Shown here piece after piece: positions 22,497 through 33,787 of a stretch of 64,000 nucleotides of DNA. Made by a program: the position numbers and the translations under genes. Below the pieces are notes generated by a model. That model was not told the DNA's origin and searched no databases. It saw only the letters and a list, made by a program, of their open reading frames with translations. Source of the stretch: Stomoxys calcitrans. Lineage: Eukaryota > Arthropoda > Insecta > Diptera > Muscidae. The stretch covers positions 33,138,057 through 33,202,056 of the forward strand of contig NC_081555.1 in the NCBI RefSeq assembly GCF_963082655.1. The letters run 5' to 3'. Each line of letters begins with the position of its first letter. The first letter of the stretch is position 1.

Positions 22497-24045
22497 TTAT
22501 ACCCACCACCGAAGGTTGGGGGTATATTCATTTTGACATTCCGTTAGCAAGACATCGAAATATCCATTTCCGACCCTATAAAGTGCATTATATTCTTGAT
22601 CAGCGAAAAAGTCTAAGACGATCTAGTCATGTCACTCCGACTGTCTGTTGAAATCACGCTACAGTCTTTAAAAATAGAGATATTGAGCTAAAACTTTGCA
22701 CAGATTCTTTTTTTGTTCATAAGCAGGTTAAGTTCGAAGATGGGCTATATCGGACTATATCTTGATATAGCCCCCATATAGACCGATCCGCCGATTTTGG
22801 GTCTTAGGCTCATAAAAGCCACATTTATTATCCGATTTTGCTAAAATTTGGGACAGTGAGTTGTGCTAGGCCTTCCGACATCATTCTCCAATTTGGCCCA
22901 GATCGGTCCAGATTTGGATATAGCTGCCATATAGACCGATCCTCCGATTTAGGGTCTTAGGCCCATAAAAGCCACATTTATTATCCGATATTGCTGAAAT
23001 ATGGGACAGTGAGTTGTGTTAGGCCCTTGGACAATCTTCGTCAATTTGACCCAGATCGGTTCAGATTTGGATATAGCTGCCATATAGACCGATCCTCCGA
23101 TTTACGGTCTTAGGCCAATAAAAGCCACATTTAATATCCGATTTTGCTGAAATTTGGGACAGTGAGTTGTGTTAGGCCTTTCGATATCCTTCGTCAATTT
23201 GGCCCAGATCGGTACAGATTTGGATATAGCTGCCATATAGGCAGATCTCTCGATTAGAGGTTTTGGGCTCATAAAAGGCGCATTTATTATCCGATATTGC
23301 TGAAATGTGGGACAGTGAGTTGTGTAAGGCCCTTGGACAATCTTCGTCAATTTGGCCCAGATTGGTTCAGATTTGGATATAGCTGCCATATAGGCAGATC
23401 TCTCGATTTGAGTTTTTGGGCTCATAAAAGGCGCATTTATTATCCGATTTCGCCGAAATTTGCTACAGTGAGTTGTGTGGGGTCTTTTGACATTCATTTT
23501 TAATTTGGTCAAATCGGTCCAGATTTGGATATATAAACCGATCTCTCGAATTAAGGTTTTGGGGCCATGAAAGGCGCATTTATTGTCCGATATCGCCGAA
23601 ATTTGAGACAGTGAGTTGTGTTAGGCTCTTCGACATTCTTCTTCAATTTGGCCCAAATTGGTCCAGATTTGGATATAGCTGACATATAGACCGATTTCTT
23701 GATTTAAAGTCTTGGCCCCATAAAAGGCGCATTTATAATACGATTTCACTGAAATTTGATATAGTGACTTATATTTGGCTTCTCGACATCTGTATCGTAT
23801 ATGGGTCAGATCGGTTTATTTTTAGATATAGCCACTAAAAAGACCAATATTATGTTATGCACAATTGAACAATGACTTGTACTTATTAGTATTTTGTCCA
23901 AATCGGACCACATTTCGATATAGCTACTATGAGGCATAAGGTATGCATTTTCACCGGATTTTGACGAAAGGTGGTTAACATATATACCCAAGGTGGTGGG
24001 TGTCCAAAGTTCGGCCCGGTCGAACTTAACGCCTTTTTATTCGTT
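22497..24045 (+). mobile_element. Class A mini-me/HINE-like element, complete
   Basis: The left end TTTATACCCACCACCGAAGG is followed by the core (TTGATCAGCGAAAAAGTCTA, CTAGTCATGTC), about eight units near 153 bp, a GGTGGTGGGTGTCCAAAG block and the hairpin (AAGTTCGGCC / GGTCGAACTT, one mismatch). Its start is only 30 bp from the left end of the preceding minus-strand class B element, giving a left-to-left pair. Confidence 0.9.
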
Positions 24046-25300
24046 ATTTCCGTATTATGTTCTTATTAAAAACGTAAGTTGGCATTATAATTGATATATA
24101 GTTCACTTTCGAATTGGATTATTTATGTCTGCAATAAAATTAGACGTATAATAGAGCATATGACATATTTCTAAATGGTAAATACAAAACAATTTAAACT
24201 CTTTCTAATTCCGCTTAATGTAAACATGAAAAAACTCAAGTCTTAATTATCACCAGCAATTTATTTATGTTTTTTTTTTCTAACCAATAAACCAAACATT
24301 ATTATTTATTAAGAGCAATTATAAATGTGTCATAGAAAACTTGCATTAGACCTGGACCAATTCAAAAGTCTTATATATGAGCAATTCATAGTTGATCGGT
24401 AAATGGCTCCTGTTTATTCTCCAATCACGTAAACAAGTGTAAGCTGCCATTCTCCATTCACTTTAACTCGACTCATAACTAATAATAGGTTAAAGAACTT
24501 AACAAAATAAGGTTTGGAAATCTATATTCATTCAATTAATTTGAAGTAAGTCATTCAAAGCTTTTGTACTTTCGGTTTCCAGCCAATTGACAACAAACAT
24601 CTTCAGAAGAACAATGAATGCTTGAACGAATACCCACATTGTAAGACCCCCTCATAGTTAAAATAATGAGGACATTTGTTATTTAAAGTTTTATTAAGAA
24701 AATTAAATCCAAATCTTAGATAAGAATCGAAAAAAGAATAACAATCCAGTTAACAATCATACCCTACATGTCTTTAAGATGTAACTTTACTTCAATTTGA
24801 TGCAAATCTCCAATTGTTATCGTACTTAAATCAAGTAAACATATTTAATGGTTACGCTATGACTACTTAATGGCTGTTCTTTTGACAACGAAACCAATAA
24901 AAATTCAGTTATTAAAATTCACATAGAATTAAAAACCATTTGAACTGTAACAAACAGCCCAACAGTATTTTAATTTGTGTTAATGTCACGGAATTGCAAA
25001 GCTCATTGAGTCCCGTGAGATAGTAAATGACTAATCTTGATAGATATGTCCAAGATTCTGACGTGGGTAGAGTAGCACCATTATTATTTGCGAGTGTGTG
25101 GTAATTCCCCCAGACTAATTGAGCCATAAATTAATCAGTTTTATTGAATTCATTTATTCGACCACTTATAACTATTTAAAATGAAGGCTAATGACCAAGT
25201 CATATGCGAAAATTGTAATAAAGAATTTTAATAATTCTAATTTTTATATGAAACATATTAAAGTAATGAATACAATTGCATCCGTTTAACTAATGTATAC
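24046..25300. other. AT-rich unassigned DNA
   Basis: No elements or reading frames of note. The composition is typical of fly intergenic or intronic sequence. Confidence 0.45.
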
Positions 25301-26107
25301 TTATACCCTACGCCACTAATGTGGTACAGGGCATTATTGCTTCGTGAATTAGTTTGCAACACCCAAAAGGAAGAGACATATACCCACTGATAGTTATACC
25401 GATCGCCTCAGAATCACTTTCTGATTCGATTTAGCTATGTCCGTCTGTCTGTCTGTCTGTCCGTCTTTCATCCAATCGTTTTTAAATTTGATATGGGCAT
25501 GTTTTTCGACCTAGAGACGAAGCCTATTGAAATTGGAAAAAATCGGTTCAGATTTGGATATAGCTCCCATAGCAGCAATAAAATGATCATTTGTTAACCA
25601 ATTCTCTCGAAATTAGGTAGGAAGGATTTTCATTTGACTCCCGACATTACAAGTGAATTTAATAGAAATCGGTTCAGATTTGGATATAGCTTCCATATAT
25701 ATGTTCGTCCGATTTGCAGTAATGCAGCAATAAAATGATCATTTGTTAACCGATTCTCTCGAAATTAGGTAGGAAGGATTTTCATATGACTCCCGACATT
25801 GCAAGTGAATTTAATAGAAATCGGTTCAGATTTGGATATAGCTCCTATATATATGTTCATCCGATTTGCAGTAATGCAGCAGGAAGGACTTTCTTATGAC
25901 TCTGAATATTAGTGGTGAATTTCATAGAAATCGGTTCAGATTTGGTTATAGCTCCCATATATATGTTCGTCCGATTTGCAGTAATATAGGAATAAAGTGA
26001 TCATTTGTTAACCGATCCTCTCGAAATTTGGCAGGAAGGACTTTCTTATGACTTTCAATATTACTGGTGAATTTCATAGAAATCGGTTCAAATTTAGATA
26101 TAGCTCT

Positions 26108-26108
<1 letters not shown>

Positions 26109-26147
<39 letters not shown>
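26109..26147. repeat. (TA)n microsatellite, left array
   Basis: Nineteen or so uninterrupted TA units, starting where other class C units have CCCATATATATG. It lies directly against the left inverted repeat of the MITE. Confidence 0.92.
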
Positions 26148-26150
<3 letters not shown>

Positions 26151-26334
26151 GGTGGCTGATGAAAGCCGCTACCAAAAAAAAATGTAATAACTTTTTTTCT
26201 ATTTAATAATAATAATTTAATAATTAATTTAATTAATTAATTAATTAATTTAATTAATAATAATTTAATAATTAATTTAATAATTTAATTTAACATGAAT
26301 AAAAGAAAAATGTATTCCATACACCGAAAAAAAA

Positions 26335-26337
<3 letters not shown>
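26148..26337 (-). mobile_element. MITE derived from the DD41D mariner, one end missing
   Basis: CAGGGTGGCTGATGAAAGCC, GCTACC and the following A run match the 5' terminal inverted repeat of the autonomous copy at 46325, read inward. Then come an AT-only filler and TGAATAAAAGAAAAATGTAT, TCCATACACCG, matching the other terminus near 45060-45100. The last ~22 bp with the second inverted repeat are replaced by a TA array. The transposase gene is entirely deleted. Confidence 0.88.
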
Positions 26338-26433
<96 letters not shown>

Positions 26434-26504
26434 TATATATATATATATATATATATAGATATATATATATATATATATATAGATATATATATATATATAT
26501 ATAT
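26336..26504. repeat. (TA)n microsatellite, right array
   Basis: About 169 bp of TA with three single G interruptions (AGATAT) at about 26432, 26458 and 26482. The tyrosine-isoleucine reading frames across it are artefacts. Confidence 0.95.
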
Positions 26505-27384
26505 TTCGCCCGATTTTCACTCCTAAAGCCACTGCAAGCGCATTTATTGACCAATCTTCTCAAAATTTTGTACAATACTTTCCCCGACGACTTCCACAAT
26601 GTCTTCAAAGTTTGCTCGAAATCTGTTCAAATTTAGACATAGCTCTCATGTATATATTCTCGTACGATTTACAGTAATATTGCAATCAAATGGCCATTTG
26701 TAAATCGATTCTCTCGAAATATAACAGTAAGGATTTTCTTTTGCTAGACATTGTACATACATCCTCTGACTTCTGAATATACCCCACCATAATAGGTGTC
26801 GAGGACGGAATCTTCCTTTGGCTAGAGACCTCAAATGTATCCTTCATGGAGCTGCAGAATTCTACCCCGGATTTGTTCTGAGCCTTTCTCAGCATGCCCT
26901 TATATTTTCTTCATTTAGCCTTATAAATGCCCCAATCGTGTGGTGCCTTGTGGCTTTCGATCTGTTGAAGAGTTTTCTGCAGTCCTTCCTTGGACCAACC
27001 CGCTCTGGGGCCCACCATGGCGGTCGCTGCTTGCCCCTTGGCTTGGCACTAGGGCATGCTGACACAAGCAAGTCTTTCACGGCCTCCGTGATCCGCATGA
27101 CCACTATGTCTATATCCTCCGTAGTTTCCACTTCCTTTTCTAGTCTAGAAGGGATAGTGGTGAAAAATTTGTGCCGAAATTTATCCCAATACGGCTTTCT
27201 TCTGTTTAGACGAGGGACCTCTATTTGTTCCAAGGTTAAAACTAATATAATGATGATCAGAGAAGCTGTGGTCATCCAACACTTCCCAGTTGCATATTCT
27301 TCCTTCTATATCTTCCGACACATAGGTAACATCTAGTACCTACTGCCAGTTCCTGGTAATAAAAGTCGGTTTATCCCCTTTATT

Positions 27385-27881
27385 TCAAATCGCCAGATTG
27401 CAACTTATAATATATTCAACAAGCAGATCACCCCTTTCGTTGACATCCGAACTTCCCCATATCAGGCGACGGGCATTAGCATCACTTCCTACAATCAGGC
27501 ACTTTTTCCCTGCAGAAGCGGCTTCAACCAACAACTTAAGGCTTGGAGGCGGCATCTCTGAATCGTGTGCCATATATAGCAAAGTCAGCCAATTATAAGA
27601 TTTATTTATTTCAAGGCTGGCTTCTACTGAATCCCCAGTGCTTAGCGACGGAAGAAGAAAAACATTTAGACTACTCTTTGCAAGAATACAGGCTGTGTGT
27701 TTTCTATTCCCAGTAACCTTGAGTAGTTTAACTCTCGGAATTCTAAGTCCACGAACCATTCCTCCACACACTCATGGTTTTTGGATAAGAACCACATAAA
27801 ATTCTTTACCATCAGAAAGACCTTTAGTGCCGCCGAAGCGGCTTTACAATGGTGAAGATTTATCTGAAGAAACTGGACCAT
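27385..27881 (-). pseudogene. APE-type endonuclease fragment of a LINE ORF2
   Basis: From the ORF2 start (27881) the frame QINLHHCKAASAAL shifts once near 27700, then continues CILAKSSLNVFLLPSLSTGD, MAHDSEMPPPSLKLLVEAA, CLIVGSDANARRLIWGSSD. This is the layout of the AP-endonuclease that nicks DNA for target-primed reverse transcription. The catalytic GSDANA is kept. The frameshift and loss of RT downstream make it a pseudogene. Confidence 0.75.
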
Positions 27882-28246
27882 AGTCAGGATTCACAAACAT
27901 CCCCATTAGCCTCGTCTTCTGATTCCGCTAGGAGTCCATCCTCATAAGATTCGTTAGATCTAGTCATGATGAGCTTCCGTACGCATCCAGTGGTAGCTGA
28001 GAAAGCAGAAGAACCACTTTTCCTGAGGACACTGGATACTTGCGGTGTGGACGATTCCTCCTTAGATGATTCACTAACTGCTGCTGTCGAAGTACTTTTT
28101 CAGTTCCGTCCTTCCTCGCTGGAGCACACCTTGAGCCCAGTCCAACTGGATGACCCACTCACGCACGGCTTGTGGGGCCCCGTTTCGATGCCTTCCCCTC
28201 TTGTCACGATCGTGGCAGGGGGATTTTCAGTCTACTGCAAACCGCC

Positions 28247-28392
28247 AGACTTTAGTGATGTGGTGGATAGTTCATCAGGCAAGTGTTCAGCAACAACTGC
28301 TGAGTCTTCTCCTGATTCCAGACTTTAGCGATGTGGTGGATAATTCCTCAGGCAAGTGTTCAGCAATCACTGCTGAGTCGTCTCCTGATTCC
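28247..28392 (+). repeat. Tandem duplication, two copies of 73 bp
   Basis: AGACTTTAGTGATGTGGTGG (28247) recurs as AGACTTTAGCGATGTGGTGG (28320), and the copies run through GCAAGTGTTCAGCAA to CTCCTGATTCC. They differ at about six positions. The period is not a multiple of three and so shifts the ORF1 frame that contains it. Confidence 0.9.
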
Positions 28393-29567
28393 CCAAACCC
28401 ACCGCATCTATAAACCTTCAGTTTCAACTTGTTGAATCCGTAGGATATAACTCCTTCAGACTTGTGGAGATCTGCGAGACAGCCGGAGTTTAGTACGAAA
28501 ACTGCATGTCTCCGGTCACCATCAGCCTCACCTAATCTATCCATCTTCCAGTCGGTGGTTGAAAGATTTGGATTGCATTCCCTTAGTCTTCCAAGTATTT
28601 AAGATCTGAGGGAATTTTTGGTATGCAAGCATGAGCTATTGGTCGAGAAGGAATATCTTCCTTCTTGACTTAATCTATTGCTGCGCCTCTCACCTTTTTA
28701 AGGCGCAACAATACATTTCAATTAAGCTTTGATTCCCGAAGGTAATTAGTCTGTATCGGTCCCAACACCAATCTGCATCGTCACAAACTCGAGGAGACCA
28801 AGGAAATTCCGCAAGAATATAGCGGTATACTGATGACGGTCCATTGAATATCCCTCTCCAATTATTGCTAGGTATGCAGTCCTGTTCTTTTCTCATGTCG
28901 ACAACTGCCATCACCAAACTGTCCCTATCGACATTAACAAAGGATCATTGACCCATCTTACTATTGTTCGCTATAGTTCTTTTAGGGCATGGGATGCCTT
29001 CCAGGTGACCACAGCCTTTTGGCTGACTGTGGTGCAGAATCTATACGCGTAGTCTTTGGGGTAGCCTGTGCAGCGAATCCCCGAGCCCAATCTAGGGTGT
29101 CTCTCTCCCCAGATTCGCACCAAGTCTGTCAATAAACCTAAGAGCGATGCGTCTTTTATTATTTTAACCTTTTAAAGAGCTTGTTGGTTTGCTGGGGAAT
29201 GCCGATGGTCTACCAAATTATAGGCATGCGAAGATAAAACCAACTGCTGACAAGTGGTCTGTTGGCTAGTGGAGCCTGGAGCAGCAGCTCCACCAGTCAA
29301 GGTTTCAGTAGCAGACAACATGCTACAGACTGATAGCACCACTGCAGCTGTTGGGTTGTTTTTGTCCCTTCGATGCCTAGCCGGGCTCTAGATCTGCCGC
29401 TCCACTGGAAACACACACAGATCATCAATCGCCTAATGGATAACACTATCGTAGCTATCATTGAGTGACTTATATTTTTTTTCTTCCAAAAATATTGACT
29501 ATTACAAGTCACAGAAAAATTCTTGCGGAGCGAAATAATAAAAATGTCCGCTCAACTCAACGGTTTA

Positions 29568-29803
29568 TGGTTCAGAACAGTTTATTTTTAGATATAGCTA
29601 CTAAAAGGACCAATATTTTGTTATGCACAATTGAATAATGACTTGTACTTATTAGTATTTGGTCTAAATCGGATCATATTTCAATATTACTGCTATGGGA
29701 CAAGGTATGCAATTTTCACCTGATTTTGATGAAATGTGGTTTACTTATATAGCCGAGGTGGTGGGTATCCAAAGTTCAGCCCGGCCGAACTTAACGCAAT
29801 TTT
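29568..29803 (+). mobile_element. Class A element, right-end fragment
   Basis: ATATAGCTACTAAAAGGACC, then ATGACTTGTACTTATTAGTA and GAGGTGGTGGGTATCCAAAG, lead to the hairpin (AAGTTCAGCC / GGCCGAACTT, one mismatch) and AACGCAATTTT. It matches 690-926 and 23810-24045. Everything upstream of the last two units is absent. Confidence 0.85.
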
Positions 29804-30217
29804 AGCTGCTTTTGCAGTATCTCGCGTTGTTTGAATGTGTAGTCGATGGTGGAATGACGAAGTCGAAATGTACAACTTTAGATTGAGAAAGAAAACTTAT
29901 TCCTCCGTTGTTGATATATGTACACATTCATGGCTTTGAATCACTGTGGCATAATATGATGTAGTTTCAATCATCAGGTAAGGTCCCTTGTAGTCAGATG
30001 ATATAAAGAACCTGCTGCATATACCTTGTCCGTATGTCGCCTCATGTCTTAAAGAGTCTAGCTGGCTGGCTAAACATAGGTTCCCACTACCTTTCTATTC
30101 TTTTGGGTGAGGTTATAATTATTCTCCCCTCATCCTTGCTGGACGGTATTCAGGCAATATTATCTTCAAAGATTTGTTGGGAGCCATTGAAGTCAGCACT
30201 ACTATCCACTATTACTA
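29804..30217. other. Unassigned DNA
   Basis: No recognised feature. It supplies the TA target of the MITE that follows. Confidence 0.4.
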
Positions 30218-30461
30218 GGGTTGCCCAAAAAGCAATTGCGGATTTTTTAAAAGAAAGTAAATGCATTTTTAATAAAATAAACTTTAATAAAATAAACTTT
30301 AATCAAATATACTTTTTTTACACTTTTTTTTTCTAAAGCAAGCTAAAAGTAACAGCTGATAACTGACAGAAGAAAGAATGCAATTACAGAGTCACAAGCT
30401 GTGAAAAAATTTGTCAACGCCGACTATATGAAAAATCCGCAATTACTTATTGGGCAACCAA
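30218..30461. mobile_element. MITE with GGGTTGCCC ends, copy 1
   Basis: Terminal inverted repeats are GGGTTGCCCAAAAAG.AATTGCGGATTTTT on the left and its complement on the right, ending GGGCAACCAA. A TA flanks each side (30216-30217, 30462-30463). The interior (AGCAAGCTAAAAGTAACAGC, TGTCAACGCCGACTATATGA) is non-coding and is shared with 63629-63863. A 17-bp AT segment is duplicated relative to that copy. The TA duplications point to Tc1/mariner-type mobilisation. Confidence 0.9.
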
Positions 30462-31068
30462 TATTTGTTACCACATATCATTCTTTTTTACTACAGAGTC
30501 GTATGTTTTTATTTGAAATCATTCCCCTACTTATTCATACCTTTTACGTTTTAGGATGCTGTTAAACCATTTCCATAAATTTTGTTTTAATTGCTCTAAA
30601 GAACAACACGTTGTTGTTATGTTTAATGTCGTACTTACTTTGCTAGGTTGTGTAGCTACATAGGATAAGGTCATAAAGCAATTTACAAAAAGGTATCATA
30701 TTACCTTCTGAAGGCAAATTAAAAGCCATGTTAATGTCCGGCAAAATTTATGATCAAATGCTGGAATAAACCAAAAAAAATTTACTTTATATACCTTAGC
30801 CAATATAAAACTTCTTTGTGATGTAGAGAAAAACAAATGGTTTTGTATACTTACGAGGTTTGTTGGATGGAAGAAACATGAATGAGCCAGAAAAGGTGTC
30901 ATAATCGAAAGAACGTGGGTTGAACTAGGAACATTAACCCTATAGCATTGTGAGGACAAATGTCGTATCCTTGGTTTTGCCCACAAGAAGCTAAGAGCTC
31001 TTAGCCTATAAAGTATGATTATTCATTAACATTAAAATTCAGTTTAATGTACTATTATTTCAATGAAT
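30462..31068. other. AT-rich unassigned DNA
   Basis: No features recognised. A 96-residue frame at 30696-30986 has no domain. Confidence 0.4.
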
Positions 31069-32112
31069 TAGGTTAGGTAAGGTTAGGTTGGAAACAGGGT
31101 GCAGATATTAATCCACCGCTTGCCACTATGGACCTACACCTAAGCCAGTAATCGGCTTGTTGTGCGATCTAAATACAAAATAAGTAACCTCGAAAAAGAA
31201 AAACCTTAGTTAGGAATTCCGTGCTACTTACAAAATCCTTAAGAGTTTTCCATACCACTCTCCTAAGTTACTTCATGTCTGGTATAGTATCCCCGCCTAA
31301 GTGCCGGTATCTGTTAGACGTGAAAGCCGGGCAATGACAAAGGAAATGCTCCATCGTCTCATCATCTTCCCCGCATGCCCTACACACGCTAACACTTGCC
31401 GCACCGATTTTACACAAGTGAGCTCGTAGTCCTATGTGTCCCGTCATGATACCAATAGCTATACCGACCTCCTTCTTGCTTCGTTTCAGTAATAGCCTCG
31501 TTTTTTCACAATCTAGATCCCCGGTCCTACCGAACGTTTCGTTGTTCCACAATGTTGCATACGTATTCATCGCCCCGAAAGGCTTCGGGTTACCAAATTT
31601 ATTGACGGCAGTCCTCTGGCCTTCAACGCCAAATCGGCTGCCATTTCATTTTCCCTTACTGCGTTATGGCCCGGCACCCAAACGATGCGGATTCTGCCAT
31701 CCTCAGAGAATCTCCTTCTTACACTGCAAGACAGTTCGTGACCTTACCGACCTGGTTGTTATTGCCGTTATAGCAATTTTACTGTCGGTAAAGATGTTCA
31801 CACTCAACGTCCGAGTGTTAGCATCACACCTCAGGCATTCCGAGATCATCCGGAACTCCGCCTACAAGACCGTATAATGGTCAGGGAGTCTAAAATAGAT
31901 CTCAATCCCTATGTTCTCAATGTAGACACCCAGCTCCACTCTGTCCTCTAGCTTTGATCCATATGTGTAACATGACGATCTTCCAGATGGCAACACTAGG
32001 GTTCCGTCAATCCAAGACTGTGCCGCGGGCAGCAGTGCCTCGCCTTCGATTTCAATGTTCATTTCAGGTATCCGATCGTAAATCTCTTCCCTTTCTTTCA
32101 GTTTTCCTATCA

Positions 32113-32427
32113 AATACAAATTTTGCTCATGAACATTCCACTAAGGAACAGGGACAAACTTCTCACATATCAATGAGTGCAGTCTGATTCAAGTTTAAGC
32201 TCAATGATACGGGACTCCTTTTTATAGCCGAGTCCGAACGGCGTGCCGCAGTGCGACACCTCTTTAGAGAGAAGTTTTACATGGCATAGTACCTCACAAA
32301 TATTGCCTTAGCATTAGGAGAGGAAAACCACCGCTGAAATTTTTTCTGATGGTCTCGCCAGGATTCGAACCCAGGCATTCAGCGTCATAGGCGGACATGC
32401 TAACCTCTGCGCTACGGTGGCCCCCAT
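32113..32427 (-). mobile_element. tRNA-derived SINE nested in LINE-L
   Basis: Complete head: A box as CCTCTGCGCTA (32404-32414) and B box as GGATTCGAACC (32361-32371) on the minus strand. The full body and the TTTGCTCATGAACATTCC tail follow. Both polymerase III boxes are intact. A target duplication is not obvious. Confidence 0.9.
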
Positions 32428-32669
32428 GTTTCATATCGCCGCCCCAATTATGCCCCGATGATATGAGCTGCTCCCATCCTCAATCCGTTCTCGCATCGCC
32501 TTAAGTCTCATAGCCGCAGTGGGTGCCTCACACTTTATCTGGGCCGGATATCTAGAATAGTCTCCAGTGCCGTAGAGGGGGTGGTCCTCATCACTCTTCC
32601 TATGCGAAGACAATATGTTCTCTGAACCTATTGTATTGCCCTTATGTTGCACTTTCTTTCTCTTCACAG

Positions 32670-32984
32670 CAAATTTGCAAATTCTGCCCATGAAAATTCC
32701 ACTAAGGACAGGGGCAAACTTCTAACATATCAATGAGTGCAGTCCGATTCAAGTTTAAGCTGAATGATAAGCGGACACCTTTTTATAGACGAGTCCGAAC
32801 GGCGTGCCACAGTGCGACAACTGTTTGAGGAGAAGTTTTACATGGCATAGTACCTCACAAATGTTGACAGCACTAGGAGGGCAAAACTACCGCTGAAAAT
32901 TTTTTCTTATGGTCGCGCCAGGATTCGAACCCAGGCGTTCAGTGTCATAGGCGGACATGCTAACCTCTGTGCTACGGTGGCCTC
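32670..32984 (-). mobile_element. tRNA-derived SINE nested in LINE-L, short target duplication
   Basis: Full-length, with B box GGATTCGAACC and an A box carrying one change (CCTCTGTGCTA). The tail is AAATTTGCAAATTCTGCCC. CACAG lies on both sides (32665-32669, 32985-32989). The flanking LINE-L reads through once the SINE is removed, by comparison with the plus-strand copy near 34010. Confidence 0.9.
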
Positions 32985-33787
32985 CACAGGAGTCCACCAA
33001 ACTGAGGCGTAAGTAAGTATTGGTCTAATCAAGCCCCGTAAAGCCAGTGGACTATCCTCGAATTCAGGCCTAATTTCTAGTCTACGGCCCGTCTACTTAG
33101 TGCACACCATCTGTGAGCCTTCTCAGTACGCTCCTGAATGTGAGACTTCCAATTCAGTTTCCTATCCAAGTTGACACCTAAGTATTTGACCATGTCAGAT
33201 AACGAATCCTTTCGTTGAGTAAACGTGGTCGGTTAATTTGGCCCACCTTCGTGTTCCTTGTGAACAGGCATATTTCTGTCTTCGCTGGGTTAACATTAAG
33301 ACCTCTGGGTCTAGCCCAGTCATATGCCATATGTAAGACCCTTTTGGCCCTTCTGTGTAGCTGGTTCGGATCCTTACACCTTGGAAGTATTATAACATCG
33401 TCTGCATAGCAGACTGGTTCAAATCCCACCTCAGTCAGCATCGGTAATAGATGATTTATGGTGGTCACCCATAGGAATGGCGGTTAAATGACCCTATGTG
33501 GCATACCCTGTGCCACTTTCTCCCTTATATTTAGGTCATGGGACATATAATTTATCCACATGTTCCTTAGCATATGGCTAATCCAGTCTCTAAGGACCAG
33601 GTCTTACCGGTGCGTACATTGTTAAAAGCCCCCTTTGTTGTCAAAACTTACCGCCAGTGTCTTCGTTTTGGCATCGAAGGATTCTTCTATTTTATGCACA
33701 ACCTCGTGCAGGGCAGTCTCCCCCGAGCTTCCCTTAACATAGGCATGCTCTTTGCATTTGAGCAGTTCGCTGGATGTCCTACACGAA

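Larger units (their letters stand above)
25301..26740 (+). mobile_element. Class C mini-me/HINE-like element, interrupted by TA arrays and a mariner MITE
   Basis: The left end TTATACCCTACGCCACTAAT is followed by the core with a GTCTGTC tract (about 25442-25467) and about four units. A TA array (26109-26147), the MITE (26148-26337) and a second TA array (to 26504) follow. Class C sequence then resumes (CACTGCAAGCGCATTTATTG) until the LINE begins at about 26741. The right end is lost. Confidence 0.85.
26741..29510 (-). mobile_element. 5' half of a LINE (ORF1 and endonuclease), decayed
   Basis: The ORF2 start region reads VQFLQINLHHCKAASAALKV (from about 27880). The endonuclease motif GSDANARRLIWGSSDVNERG (about 27470) has the D-x-N catalytic pair. 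The domain end is KQRPPWWAPERVG (about 27000), followed by linker KAQNKSGVEFCSSMKDTF. Upstream, ORF1 remnants include EGVISYGFNKLKLKVYR (28400-28460) and VDMRKEQDCIPSNNWRGIF (28850-28900). Several frameshifts make it non-functional. It may be the 5' half of LINE-L, since the endonuclease style suits an RNase H-bearing LINE, but no overlap proves it. The 3' side is cut at the class C element. Confidence 0.78.
31069..33787 (-). mobile_element. LINE-L copy, RT through 3' end, with two nested SINEs
   Basis: Reading leftward from 33787: RT with HAYVKGSSGETALHEVVHKI, the YADD box as VCYADDVIIL (33408-33397) and WARPRGLNVNPAKTEICLF. After a SINE (32670-32984) and another (32113-32427) come the RNase H region (LPDH at about 31880) and a C-terminal CCHC-like motif CRACGEDDETMEHFLCHC (about 31390-31340). 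The 3' UTR ends in (TTAGG)-like repeats at 31069-31090. Stops and frameshifts are scattered through it. RNase H after RT suits the I/LOA groups of non-LTR elements, and I leave the clade open. Confidence 0.86.

Noticed and set aside
26285..26608. Tyr-Ile repeat frames
   Set aside because: Translation of the TA arrays and the adjacent MITE.
31071..31095. Telomere repeat (TTAGG) tract
   Set aside because: Only two to four imperfect units, always attached to LINE-L 3' UTR sequence, so it is a LINE tail.
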